Assembly: GCF_023895975.1 (NCBI RefSeq)
Contig: NZ_JALBWM010000018.1
Span: 1-60,277, forward strand
Reading direction: 5' to 3'
Source of the DNA: Microbulbifer okhotskensis
GTDB lineage: Bacteria; Pseudomonadota; Gammaproteobacteria; Pseudomonadales; Cellvibrionaceae
DNA: 60,277 nt
Below the pieces are notes generated by a model. It ran no database searches, had not been told where the DNA came from, and saw only the letters and a list, made by a program, of their open reading frames with translations. The position numbers were made by a program, and so were the translations under genes. This document shows positions 1 through 9,127 of this stretch, piece by piece (the first letter of the stretch is position 1; the number at the start of each line of letters is the position of its first letter).

Positions 1-39
1 TTGCTGCTCGAGGTCTTTATCGTTCATTGTTTTGCTCAT
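1..39 (-). CDS. 5' end of an unidentified gene (partial)
   Basis: Only the first 13 codons lie in the window (MSKTMNDKDLEQQ...), read leftward from an ATG at 37-39 and running off the left edge. A GGAG stretch about 7 nt upstream of the ATG is a reasonable ribosome binding site, which is the main reason to believe this start. The product cannot be named from so little sequence. Confidence 0.4.
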   Translation of the reverse strand, partial: MSKTMNDKDLEQQ

Positions 40-456
40 GGGTTGCTCCGGTATAGAGTATGGGGGCATGAGCAGTTACACAATTTAAATTACAGCCTCC
101 ATTTGCCTAGTTTTTCTAGGGCTGAATTCAGCTAATAACCTACCTTCTTATTCATAAATACGCGTTTTACCTTTGGGTATTGAATTAATAGCAATTTCCA
201 GTGATCCATCTGTAGCAGCCGATGGTTTCAAGCTCACTACAAAAGGATAAAATGAAGATAGCAAACCTATACAGGCCAACTCTACGATACATTGGATTAG
301 AACTTTACTTTTGTTTATTTCGAACCCTACAATTTACTCCAATTATCCATAGCTCAGAATTTAAACTGGATGTTTTCTGGCTATATCTCAGCAATCACAG
401 CTCCATACAAACTCTTACACCGGTTAGTTGTCGCCCTAAAGTGGCAAGCCTCAAAC
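40..456. other. gene-free spacer upstream of the partial gene
   Basis: About 420 bases with no convincing gene. Open frames here are short, AT-rich and lack family features or good ribosome binding sites. It holds the promoter region of the leftward partial gene and a pair of adjacent short palindromes (listed separately). Confidence 0.5.
106..132. repeat. two adjacent small palindromes
   Basis: CCTAG-TTTTT-CTAGG (106-120) is followed immediately by the 12-base perfect palindrome GCTGAATTCAGC (121-132). They lie upstream of the leftward partial gene, so an operator role is possible but unproven. The first can form only a weak 5-bp hairpin. Confidence 0.35.
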
Positions 457-482
457 AAAAAAGGCCCCTTGCGGGGCCTTTT
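457..482 (-). terminator. rho-independent terminator of glcB
   Basis: The stem AAGGCCCC / GGGGCCTT around a TTGC loop is followed, on the minus strand, by a run of T. It sits about 20 bases beyond the glcB stop codon, where the transcript would end. The other strand has T residues too, so it may act in both directions. Confidence 0.85.
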
Positions 483-504
483 CAATAATCAGTCAATGCA
501 GTAT

Positions 505-2679
505 TCAGGCATTCAAAGCCTTAAACTCCCTTCTTCGACGGTGCAGAACCGGTTCGGTGTAACCATTTGGCTGTGAGCAACCTTCAAAGACCAACTCACA
601 AGCCGCCTGGAAGGCAACACTCTTATCGAAGTTCGGGGCCATATTGTTGTAGTTGGGATCACCGGCATTCTGACGGTCGACTACGGCAGCCATGCGCTCC
701 ATAGTTTCGCGCACTTGTTTTTCACTGGCAATGCCGTGTTTGAGCCAGTTGGCGATATGCTGGGAGGAAATACGCAGGGTTGCGCGGTCTTCCATCAGGC
801 CAACATCGTTAATATCCGGCACCTTGGAGCAGCCTACGCCGTGCTCTACCCAGCGCACTACATAGCCAAGAATTCCCTGGGCATTATTATCCAACTCCAA
901 CTGAATCTCTTTTGCGGTCCAGCTGGTATCGTTAGCTACAGGCACCGCAAGGATATCTTCCAGCTTGGCGTGGTGGCGGTGTTGAATTTCTTCCTGACGG
1001 CGATTTACATCCACTTTGTGATAGTGGAGTGCATGCAGTGTTGCTGCAGTGGGTGAAGGCACCCAGGCAGTATTGGCACCGGCCATAGGGTGAGCCAGTT
1101 TGGCATTCATCATGGCCGCCATTTGGTCTGGAATCGGCCACATACCTTTGCCAATTTGCGCTTTGCCTTTGAGGCCACAGTTAAGGCCTACATCCACATT
1201 CCATTCTTCATAAGCGCTGATCCAGGTTGACTGCTTCATATCGCCTTTGCGAATCATGGGGCCGGCCAACATGGACGTATGGATTTCATCACCAGTGCGA
1301 TCCAAAAAGCCTGTATTGATAAATACGACACGCTCTTTAGCCTCGGCAATACAGGCTTTGAGATTCACGGTAGTACGGCGCTCTTCATCCATAATGCCCA
1401 TTTTTACCGTGTAACGCGGCAAATCCAGAGCATCTTCGATGCGATTAAACAGAGTATTCGCAAAGGCCACTTCTTCAGGACCATGCATCTTAGGCTTAAC
1501 AATATAGATGCTGCCCTCACGGGAATTCTTGATTACACTCTCGCCGCGCAAATCATGCAAGGCAATCAAGCTGGTAAGTATACCGTCGAGGATACCTTCC
1601 GGGATCTCTTGGCCATCGCCAAACAATACGGCATCGTTGGTCATCAAGTGGCCAACATTGCGGACAAACATTAAGCTGCGTCCAGGTAGGGTGAGCTGAT
1701 TCCCATTTGGCGTGATGTATTCGCGATCAGCGTTCAGTTTGCGCTCGAAAGTCTTATCGCCTTTTTGAATCGTTTCTTTCAGGTCGCCTTTCATCAAGCC
1801 GAGCCAGTTGCGGTAAACCACCACTTTGTCTTCTGCGTCTACTGCCGCTACGGAGTCTTCACAGTCCATAATGGTGGTCAGTGCAGACTCCATCAACACA
1901 TCTTTGATACCCGCATCATCGGTTTTACCAATGAGGCTTTCACGATCCACTTGAATTTCAAAGTGCAGGCCGTGCTGCTTTAGCAGAATACTGGTGGGCT
2001 CTTCACTGTCGCCGAGATAACCGGCGAATTGCTTGGCATCTTTCAGGGTGGCAATATCACCATTGGCTTGCACCACCTCCAATAGAGAACCATTGATGCG
2101 GTACTGCACCGCTTCGACATGGCTACCGCAGGTAAGCGGCGCTGACTGATCTAGGAAGTTGCGCGCGTAGTCAATCACCATACCACCGCGCACCGGATTG
2201 TACTCGGTACCTTTCTCTGCGCCACCGTCCTCACTGATGGCATCAGTACCGTATAGCGCATCGTACAAACTGCCCCAACGGGCATTGGCAGCATTGAGTG
2301 CGTAGCGGGCATTCATGACCGGCACAACCAGCTGCGGGCCCGCTAAAGTCGCAATTTCCTTATCGACGTTTTCAGTCATTGCACTGAAATCTGCCGGCTC
2401 ATCGGCGAGATAACCGATTTCACTCAGAAATTCTCGGTAGCCTTCCAGGTCACGAAAACCTTGAGGGTTGTCGATATGCCAGCGATCCAAGATTTCCTGT
2501 AGCCCGTCTCGCTTTTCAAGGAGTGCCTGGTTTACTGGTGCCAGATCGTGGACGATAGATTCCAGCTTACCCCAGAAAGCTTCCGCGTTGACTCCAGTTC
2601 CTGGAATCACCTCCTCGCAAACCAGGTTATACAGTTCTGGTGCGATTTGCAGATCGCCGATTTGGACTCGTTCCGTCAT
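505..2679 (-). CDS. glcB: malate synthase G
   Basis: Condenses glyoxylate with acetyl-CoA to malate in the second step of the glyoxylate shunt (cytosol). The 724 residues match the G isoform (about 720-730), not the shorter A isoform. Recognisable segments are the N-terminal [17 protein letters not shown], the acidic stretch [15 protein letters not shown] near residue 270, [14 protein letters not shown] near 340 and [17 protein letters not shown] near 455. The ATG at 2677-2679 gives the expected N-terminus. It is adjacent to a LysR gene, and isocitrate lyase lies beyond that on the opposite strand, so the shunt enzymes flank their likely regulator. It has its own terminator. Confidence 0.97.
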   Translation of the reverse strand: MTERVQIGDLQIAPELYNLVCEEVIPGTGVNAEAFWGKLESIVHDLAPVNQALLEKRDGLQEILDRWHIDNPQGFRDLEGYREFLSEIGYLADEPADFSAMTENVDKEIATLAGPQLVVPVMNARYALNAANARWGSLYDALYGTDAISEDGGAEKGTEYNPVRGGMVIDYARNFLDQSAPLTCGSHVEAVQYRINGSLLEVVQANGDIATLKDAKQFAGYLGDSEEPTSILLKQHGLHFEIQVDRESLIGKTDDAGIKDVLMESALTTIMDCEDSVAAVDAEDKVVVYRNWLGLMKGDLKETIQKGDKTFERKLNADREYITPNGNQLTLPGRSLMFVRNVGHLMTNDAVLFGDGQEIPEGILDGILTSLIALHDLRGESVIKNSREGSIYIVKPKMHGPEEVAFANTLFNRIEDALDLPRYTVKMGIMDEERRTTVNLKACIAEAKERVVFINTGFLDRTGDEIHTSMLAGPMIRKGDMKQSTWISAYEEWNVDVGLNCGLKGKAQIGKGMWPIPDQMAAMMNAKLAHPMAGANTAWVPSPTAATLHALHYHKVDVNRRQEEIQHRHHAKLEDILAVPVANDTSWTAKEIQLELDNNAQGILGYVVRWVEHGVGCSKVPDINDVGLMEDRATLRISSQHIANWLKHGIASEKQVRETMERMAAVVDRQNAGDPNYNNMAPNFDKSVAFQAACELVFEGCSQPNGYTEPVLHRRRREFKALNA

Positions 2680-2852
2680 ACCCAGGGCCTCTCACTGATT
2701 GTTGGTATAGCGGCATTCTAAACAGCCAATTCCACATACCGCTAATTTATAGACACAATTCCCGCTATTCACAGATCGAATTTTTATGACAAGTCCACTG
2801 AAGTGCGATTACCGGGCTAGAACCGGACGGACACAAGACTGCCACTCCTCAG

Positions 2853-3788
2853 TCAGAGTGCGCGTCCAATATCCAGGATCAGGCGGCGTAGCCAACGGTG
2901 CGGTGCACTTTGCTGAAGCAGCGGGCTCCAAGCCATTTTTAATTCCAGGTTAGGGATATCCAAGGGGGGGTCCCGCCTGACCACGCGTGGATTATCTCTG
3001 GCGAGCTGAGCCAGGCGCGTGGGTACAGTAACGATCAAATCACTCTGTTCCGCTAAAATCATGGCTACCTGATAATGACGGGTGAATACAGAGATATCCC
3101 GTTTCTCCCCCAACTTGCCGATGGCTTCATCTACCCAGCCCAATCTTTGCACATCTTCAGGATTGACCCCAACCCCTACGCCCATTCCTGTTTTGCTCAC
3201 CCAAATATGCTGGGCCTGTAAATAGCTCTGCAGATTGTATCCCTTGAGAATCGGATTATCTGCTCGCATGACGCAAGAGAAACTGTCGCGCCATACTGTA
3301 GCTTGATGGAAACTCTGCGGCATGCTGTCGAAACGGTTAATCACCATGTCCACTTTGCCCTGCTCCACATCCACAAAGCTCACATCACTGGGAGTCATGA
3401 TGTCCAGGCTGATGCCCGGTGCATCGTCACGCAGCTGTTTAAGGAGCGGGGGTATCAGCGTCGATTCCGCATAATCGCTAGCCATAATGCGAAATGTGCG
3501 GCGCGTATTGGCTGGATCAAAATCCCGATTCGGTTGGATTACCCGATCTATCGAGGACAGGGCCTCACGCACCATCGGCTGTAACTCCAAAGCGCGCTCG
3601 GTGGGCATCATACCCTCGCGAGTGCGCACCAGCAGCGGGTCGTCAAACAACTCCCGCAGGCGCTTCAGACCGTTACTCATTGCCGGCTGGGACAAGCCCA
3701 AGTAATTCGCCGCACGGGTCACATTGCGCTCACGCAGCAGTACATCGAGGTAAACCAGCAGATTCAGGTCAGCTCTTTCCAGTTGCAT
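2853..3788 (-). CDS. LysR-family transcriptional regulator next to aceA
   Basis: 311 residues with a classic N-terminal winged HTH (residues about 6-65, ERNVTRAANYLGLSQPAMSN) and a periplasmic-binding-protein-like effector domain from about residue 90. It belongs to the NodD/LeuO/DntR-like branch, judging from DLNLLVYLDVLLRERNVTRAA. It is divergent from isocitrate lyase (113 bp between starts) and followed by glcB, so control of the glyoxylate shunt is an inference from position. LysR proteins usually bind in such a divergent gap and repress their own gene. The effector is unknown. Confidence 0.88.
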   Translation of the reverse strand: MQLERADLNLLVYLDVLLRERNVTRAANYLGLSQPAMSNGLKRLRELFDDPLLVRTREGMMPTERALELQPMVREALSSIDRVIQPNRDFDPANTRRTFRIMASDYAESTLIPPLLKQLRDDAPGISLDIMTPSDVSFVDVEQGKVDMVINRFDSMPQSFHQATVWRDSFSCVMRADNPILKGYNLQSYLQAQHIWVSKTGMGVGVGVNPEDVQRLGWVDEAIGKLGEKRDISVFTRHYQVAMILAEQSDLIVTVPTRLAQLARDNPRVVRRDPPLDIPNLELKMAWSPLLQQSAPHRWLRRLILDIGRAL

Positions 3789-3901
3789 ACATCATTCGCC
3801 AAATCGATAGTGAAGATAAAATCAATAAATTAGGCAAATTATGCCACTCCTCCTAAGATACTCAACATCTAATCGCAGTCACCGTTTAAGGATTCACAGT
3901 C
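3789..3901. promoter_or_regulatory. divergent promoter region lysR / aceA
   Basis: AT-rich 113-bp gap between two divergent starts; the probable LysR binding region. An AAGGA about 10 nt before the aceA ATG serves as its ribosome binding site. I did not find a convincing T-N11-A dyad that I would assign as the operator. Confidence 0.5.
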
Positions 3902-5500
3902 ATGTCCACTTACACTCAAGACATCGACGCGGTAGCAAAGCTCCGTGACAGCAATGGCAGCTCCTGGGACGCCATCGATCCCGAGTCAGTTGCCCGTATG
4001 CGCGCCCAGAACAAATTCAAGCACGGCTTGGATATTGCGAAATACACCGCAGATATCATGCGTGCTGACATGGGAAATTACGACAAGGACACGTCCAAGT
4101 ACACCCAATCGCTGGGTTGCTGGCACGGTTTTATCGGTCAACAGAAGATGATTTCTATTAAGAAGCACTTCGAAGGCAATACCGACCGCCGCTACCTGTA
4201 CCTGTCCGGCTGGATGGTCGCCGCTCTGCGCAGTGAATTCGGTCCCCTGCCCGACCAGTCTATGCACGAAAAGACTTCCGTCGCGCACCTGATCAACGAA
4301 CTTTATACTTTCCTGCGCCAGGCTGACGCCCGCGAACTGAACGACCTGTTCCGCGAGCTGGACGCTGCCCGCGAAGCCGGCGACAAAGCCGCCGCGAAGG
4401 TTGCACAGGAAAAAATCGATAACCACAAGACCCACGTTGTGCCGATTATCGCCGATATCGACGCCGGTTTCGGTAATGCGGAAGCCACTTACCTGATGGC
4501 CAAGCAGATGATTGAAGCGGGTGCCTGCTGTATCCAGATCGAAAACCAGGTTTCCGATGAGAAGCAGTGTGGCCACCAGGACGGTAAAGTGACCGTTCCC
4601 CACGAAGATTTCCTAGCCAAGATCCGTGCAGTTCGCTACGCATTCTTGGAATTGGGCGTAGATAACGGTGTAATCGTTGCTCGTACCGATTCCTTGGGTG
4701 CCGGCCTGACCAAGCAGATCGCCGTAACCAAAGAAGCGGGCGACCTGGGTGACCAGTACAACTCCTTCCTGGATTGCGAGGAGGTTGATGCTTCCCAGCT
4801 GACAAACGGCGACGTTATTATCAACCGTGAAGGCAAGCTGCTGCGTCCGAAGCGCCTAGCTTCCAACCTGTTCCAGTTCCGTAAAGGTACTGGTGAAGCT
4901 CGCTGCATCCTGGACAGTATCACTTCCCTGCAGAACGGTGCCGACCTGATTTGGATCGAAACTGAGAAGCCTCACGTTCGCCAGATCGGCGCCATGATGG
5001 ATGAGATCCGCAAAGCGGTTCCCGATGCGAAACTGGTTTACAACAACAGCCCATCCTTCAACTGGACTTTAAACTTCCGTCAGCAAATCTTCGATGCCTG
5101 GGCTGAAGAAGGCAAAGACGTCTCCGCTTTCGACCGCGCCAACCTGATGAGCGCTGAGTACGACGACTCTGAGCTGTCTGCAGCAGCTGACGAGAAGATC
5201 CGCACCTTCCAGGCAGACGCTGCCCGTGAATCTGGTATCTTCCATCACCTGATCACCCTGCCGACTTACCATACTGCAGCTCTGTCCACCGACAACCTGG
5301 CCAAAGAGTACTTCGGTGAGCAAGGCATGCTGGGCTACGTGAAAGGTGTACAGCGCAAGGAAATCCGTCAAGGTATCGCCTGTGTTAAGCACCAGAACAT
5401 GGCTGGTTCCGATATCGGTGACGACCACAAAGAATACTTCGCCGGTGAAGCTGCACTGAAGGCTTCTGGTAAAGACAACACCATGAACCAGTTCGGCTAA
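3902..5500 (+). CDS. aceA: isocitrate lyase (long, Pseudomonas type)
   Basis: Splits isocitrate into glyoxylate and succinate, allowing growth on acetate and fatty acids. The 532 residues match the long isocitrate lyases of Pseudomonas and relatives (about 530) rather than the 430-residue enteric form. The catalytic loop EKQCGHQDGKV lies near residue 220 with the active Cys, preceded by the barrel segment IADIDAGFGNAEATYLM. Start: ATG at 3902 behind AAGGA. Divergent from the LysR gene, which probably controls it. Two successive hairpin terminators follow. Codon use is strongly biased, as expected for a highly expressed enzyme. Confidence 0.97.
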   Translation: MSTYTQDIDAVAKLRDSNGSSWDAIDPESVARMRAQNKFKHGLDIAKYTADIMRADMGNYDKDTSKYTQSLGCWHGFIGQQKMISIKKHFEGNTDRRYLYLSGWMVAALRSEFGPLPDQSMHEKTSVAHLINELYTFLRQADARELNDLFRELDAAREAGDKAAAKVAQEKIDNHKTHVVPIIADIDAGFGNAEATYLMAKQMIEAGACCIQIENQVSDEKQCGHQDGKVTVPHEDFLAKIRAVRYAFLELGVDNGVIVARTDSLGAGLTKQIAVTKEAGDLGDQYNSFLDCEEVDASQLTNGDVIINREGKLLRPKRLASNLFQFRKGTGEARCILDSITSLQNGADLIWIETEKPHVRQIGAMMDEIRKAVPDAKLVYNNSPSFNWTLNFRQQIFDAWAEEGKDVSAFDRANLMSAEYDDSELSAAADEKIRTFQADAARESGIFHHLITLPTYHTAALSTDNLAKEYFGEQGMLGYVKGVQRKEIRQGIACVKHQNMAGSDIGDDHKEYFAGEAALKASGKDNTMNQFG

Positions 5501-5531
5501 GCAATTTCTGACACTGTTCAAGTAGATTTCA

Positions 5532-5553
5532 GGCGGCGCAAGCCGCCTTTTTT
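5532..5553 (+). terminator. terminator of aceA
   Basis: GGCGGC-GCAA-GCCGCC followed by TTTTTT, 31 bases after the aceA stop. A textbook intrinsic terminator. Confidence 0.92.
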
Positions 5554-5627
5554 CCTTCTGAACCTCATCGGTTCGCTCCAAAGATACAGCAGATTCTACT
5601 GCGCTTTTATCCTTGCACTTATTACTT

Positions 5628-5651
5628 GGGCTGCGATTGCAGCCCTTTTTT
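5628..5651 (+). terminator. second terminator downstream of aceA
   Basis: GGGCTGC-GATT-GCAGCCC followed by TTTTTT, about 75 bases after the first terminator and about 90 bases before ackA. It probably insulates ackA-pta from aceA transcription. Confidence 0.85.
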
Positions 5652-5740
5652 ATTCATATTCTTATCTGTACCACTTATCCCCCACCCAGCTCTAGCAGCT
5701 CAACTAGCCTTAAAGCAGATTTGGTTGAAATACGCGCACT

Positions 5741-6949
5741 ATGAGCGAACAAGGTTTGGTACTGATTTTTAATTGCGGTAGCTCCTCAGTGAAGTTTTCT
5801 GTGCTTAACCCCTGCTCTGGGGTCGAACATCTCGCGGGGGTAGCGGAAGCCCTGGGTAATGCAAAAGCGAACTTGAGGTGGCGATATCAGGATACTGAGG
5901 ATTCCCACAAGCTCGCCCTGGACACCGATTACACTGCAGTGATCAGTGAGTTGGTTAGACAATTTGGCACTGAGTGGGCGGATTTGCAGCAACGGCTCAT
6001 TGCGGTAGGGCACCGCGTGGTCCATGGTGGCGAGCACTTCGCCAACTCAGTACTGATCAATCAGAATGTGATCAGCTGTATCAAGAAATGTTGTGACTTA
6101 GCCCCACTACACAATCCCGCAGCACTCAAAGGTATCTATGCAGCCCTGAATGCCTTTCCCAAGCTCCCTCAAGTGGCTGTTTTTGATACCGCATTCCATC
6201 AGGGAATGCCGGAACACGCCTTCCTTTATGCACTGCCCTATGAACTCTACGAGAAACACCGCATCCGCCGTTATGGCATGCACGGCAGCAGTCACCAATA
6301 CATTAGTGAACGCAGTGCTGAACTACTCGACAAGCCCGTTGATAGGGTGAATATTATCTCGGCACATCTCGGTGGTGGCGCTTCTATCTGCGCCGTGAAA
6401 GAAGGGCGCAGTGTTGACACCAGCATGGGACTCACTCCTCTTGAGGGGCTGGTCATGGGGAGCCGCTGTGGCGACCTGGACCCGGGATTGATATTGCATC
6501 TGGAGCAAGCTTTGGGTTATTCCCTTGCCGGTATTGAAGAGTTGCTCAACAGAGAGAGCGGTATGCTGGGGATCTCCTCTCTAAGCAGTGACTGCAGAGA
6601 GCTCGAAAACGCGGCAGACAAAGGCCACAAAGGGGCAGGGCTCGCTCTGGAGATATTTTGCTACCGCCTGGCAAAATATATCGCTGCATACACCGTCCCC
6701 TTGGGTTCAGTTGATGCACTGGTATTTACCGGAGGCATTGGAGAGAACTCCTCCTGGATACGCGGCCGCACTATCGAATGGCTCAGCCTTCTCGGTTATC
6801 GTTTAGACCCTCATCTTAACCAGAGGCCCTACTCCCACGCAGAGGGGCTCATCTCCCAACAAAATACTCCCAAAGTCCTGGTGATACCCACAAAAGAGGA
6901 ATGGGTTATTGCCAGAGACACCGCGCGATTGGCGCAACACACCCAATGA
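5741..6949 (+). CDS. ackA: acetate kinase
   Basis: Interconverts acetyl phosphate + ADP and acetate + ATP. The 402 residues match the family length. The N-terminal phosphate-binding FNCGSSSVKF (residues about 10-19), the signature VFDTAFHQGMPEHAFLY (about 147-163) and the late GGIGENS are all present. The ATG at 5741 gives a proper N-terminus although no clear Shine-Dalgarno precedes it. The stop overlaps the ATG of pta in an ATGA, so the two are translationally coupled. Confidence 0.97.
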   Translation: MSEQGLVLIFNCGSSSVKFSVLNPCSGVEHLAGVAEALGNAKANLRWRYQDTEDSHKLALDTDYTAVISELVRQFGTEWADLQQRLIAVGHRVVHGGEHFANSVLINQNVISCIKKCCDLAPLHNPAALKGIYAALNAFPKLPQVAVFDTAFHQGMPEHAFLYALPYELYEKHRIRRYGMHGSSHQYISERSAELLDKPVDRVNIISAHLGGGASICAVKEGRSVDTSMGLTPLEGLVMGSRCGDLDPGLILHLEQALGYSLAGIEELLNRESGMLGISSLSSDCRELENAADKGHKGAGLALEIFCYRLAKYIAAYTVPLGSVDALVFTGGIGENSSWIRGRTIEWLSLLGYRLDPHLNQRPYSHAEGLISQQNTPKVLVIPTKEEWVIARDTARLAQHTQ

Positions 6950-9120
6950 TGCAGCCGCCCAACCCCAGGACCCTGATGCTGGTTCCCCTTGAGGCCAGTG
7001 CCGGTATTACCTCGGTGAGCCTGGGCCTGATTAGGGCGCTGGAACGAAAAAGTATCGAAGTACAGTTTTTCAAACCGGTGGCAGAGCCACCCCCAGCAGA
7101 CGGCACTATCGAACGCACCACCGAGATCCTACGGCAGACTTCCAACCTGAAAATCCCCAGGTCCTTTAGTGCCGAGCATGCGGAATCAATGATAGCCACC
7201 GGGAAAATGGCAGAACTCCAGGAAGATATTCTTGCGCGTTTCAGAACCTGCTCACAATCCTCAGAAGTCATTATTATTGAGGGGGTGTTGCCCAGTAGTG
7301 ACAATCCTGTCTCCAGTCAACTGAATTATCAAATTGCCAAAACCCTGGATGCTGAAGTTGTACTTGTCACCTGCCCGTTTCCCCGTTCCAGGGATTTAAA
7401 TCGCCAACTTAAAGAACGCCTGGAATTTGCAGTACGCTTTTTTGGAGGACAAGACTCCGACCGAGTTGTGGGCTGTATTATTAACAAGGCAGGCATGCCC
7501 GCCGAAGTATTGGATACGCCCGGAGCCCACTTAACCGGCATCCACTCCCATAGGAAGTCCAGCAAGGAAAAGCAGACCTGTATCAACCCGCGATCTCTCG
7601 CGAGTCAGCTGTCTGTCAGTATTGTTGGCTTTATCCCCTGGAATGCTGAACTACTCGCACCGCGTGCCCTGGATCTGGCTCGCCATTTCGATGCAGTGAT
7701 TATCAATCAGGGGGAGTTGGACACGCGCAGACTGCGCACCATAACCTTTTGCTCCCGCTCCCTGCCCAATATGTTGCGACGCTTTAAACCAGGGGCTCTA
7801 CTGGTGACCTCAGCGGATAGACCCGATGTCATCGTCGGAGCCTGCTTGGCAGTGATGAATGGAGTCAAAATAGGCTGCTTGCTACTGACCGGCGGCTACC
7901 ATCTGGGAAGAACAGTATTAGAGCTCTGCACTCTGGCAATGGAAAAGGGGTTGCCAATATTACTGGTAAACTCCAATACCTGGCACACCGTAATGTCACT
8001 ACAGTCGTTTAATCTGCGCACGCCTGCCGATGACCGGGAGCGGGTAGACCGGGTACAAGAGTTCTTTGCAGGCCACTTGGATGAAAATTGGGTGGACTCC
8101 CTCAGCCAAGTGAGTGACAGGCCCCGACGCCTCTCACCGCCGGCATTTCGCTATCACCTCACCGAAATGGCAAGGCGCCGTACCATGCGTGTTGTTCTGC
8201 CCGAAGGTGCCGAACCCCGCACTATCCGCGCTGCTCAAGCCTGCCTGGAAAGGGGGATCGCACATCCCGTATTACTGGGGGACGCAAAGATTATTCTGAG
8301 GGCGGCTGAACAACAGGGGCTGAAACTCAACGAGCAGCTGGAAATTATCGACCCCAAAGCTGTGCGAGAGAATTATATTGAACCTATGGTTGCACTGCGT
8401 AAAAGCAAGGGCCTGACCCAGGTTGTAGCCCTTGAACAACTGCAGGACAATGTGGTGCTCGGCACTATGATGCTGGCACTGGGCCAAGTTGACGGCTTGG
8501 TTTCAGGTGCCATCCACACTACCGCCAACACTATTCGCCCCGCGCTACAGCTTATCAAGGCCGCTCCCGGTGAAGAGCTGGTGTCATCCATCTTCTTTAT
8601 GTTGCTGCCAGAGCAGGTACTGGTTTATGGGGATTGCGCCATCAACCCCGACCCCAACGCAAAACAACTCGCCGCAATTGCTATTCAATCGGCAGACTCC
8701 GCAGCGGCATTTGGCATAGAGCCCAGGGTAGCGATGATCAGTTATTCTACTGGGACTTCTGGTAGCGGGAGTGATGTCGATAAAGTTAGGGAGGCGACTG
8801 AACTGGCAAAGCAGAAACGACCGGAGCTGATTATTGATGGCCCTCTGCAATACGATGCCGCCCTGATACAAAATGTCGCTGCACAAAAAGCCCCTCACAG
8901 TCCCGTCGCAGGTCAGGCAACTGTGTTTATATTCCCGGATCTTAATACTGGTAATACAACCTATAAGGCAGTACAACGCAGCGCCGATTTAATCAGTATC
9001 GGACCTATGTTGCAGGGGCTGCGTAAACCGGTTAACGACTTGTCCCGCGGCGCATTAGTGGACGATATCCTTTACACCATTGCACTCACGGCCATCCAAG
9101 CCCAACATAATAGTTGGTAA
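6946..9120 (+). CDS. pta: phosphate acetyltransferase (long form)
   Basis: Converts acetyl-CoA + phosphate into acetyl phosphate + CoA, partner of AckA. About 724 residues from the ATG at 6946, which overlaps the ackA stop as ATGA; an upstream in-frame ATG at 6901 lies inside ackA and is less likely. Layout: N-terminal P-loop-like ATPase domain (LVPLEASAGITSVSLGLIRAL), central DRTGG-type domain (about 210-330), and C-terminal PTA_PTB catalytic domain from about residue 380 (ARRRTMRVVLPEGAEPRT; MISYSTGTSGSGSDVDKV). This three-domain form is typical of proteobacterial Pta proteins regulated by pyruvate or NADH. Confidence 0.96.
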   Translation: MMQPPNPRTLMLVPLEASAGITSVSLGLIRALERKSIEVQFFKPVAEPPPADGTIERTTEILRQTSNLKIPRSFSAEHAESMIATGKMAELQEDILARFRTCSQSSEVIIIEGVLPSSDNPVSSQLNYQIAKTLDAEVVLVTCPFPRSRDLNRQLKERLEFAVRFFGGQDSDRVVGCIINKAGMPAEVLDTPGAHLTGIHSHRKSSKEKQTCINPRSLASQLSVSIVGFIPWNAELLAPRALDLARHFDAVIINQGELDTRRLRTITFCSRSLPNMLRRFKPGALLVTSADRPDVIVGACLAVMNGVKIGCLLLTGGYHLGRTVLELCTLAMEKGLPILLVNSNTWHTVMSLQSFNLRTPADDRERVDRVQEFFAGHLDENWVDSLSQVSDRPRRLSPPAFRYHLTEMARRRTMRVVLPEGAEPRTIRAAQACLERGIAHPVLLGDAKIILRAAEQQGLKLNEQLEIIDPKAVRENYIEPMVALRKSKGLTQVVALEQLQDNVVLGTMMLALGQVDGLVSGAIHTTANTIRPALQLIKAAPGEELVSSIFFMLLPEQVLVYGDCAINPDPNAKQLAAIAIQSADSAAAFGIEPRVAMISYSTGTSGSGSDVDKVREATELAKQKRPELIIDGPLQYDAALIQNVAAQKAPHSPVAGQATVFIFPDLNTGNTTYKAVQRSADLISIGPMLQGLRKPVNDLSRGALVDDILYTIALTAIQAQHNSW

Positions 9121-9127
9121 ATGGCAG

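Noticed and set aside
222..576. Two overlapping rightward frames in the left spacer
   Set aside because: They run through the glcB terminator and lack good starts or similarity.
3986..4603. 205-residue open frame antisense to aceA
   Set aside because: It mirrors a strongly codon-biased gene; no family features, no ribosome site. Long shadow frames are expected there.
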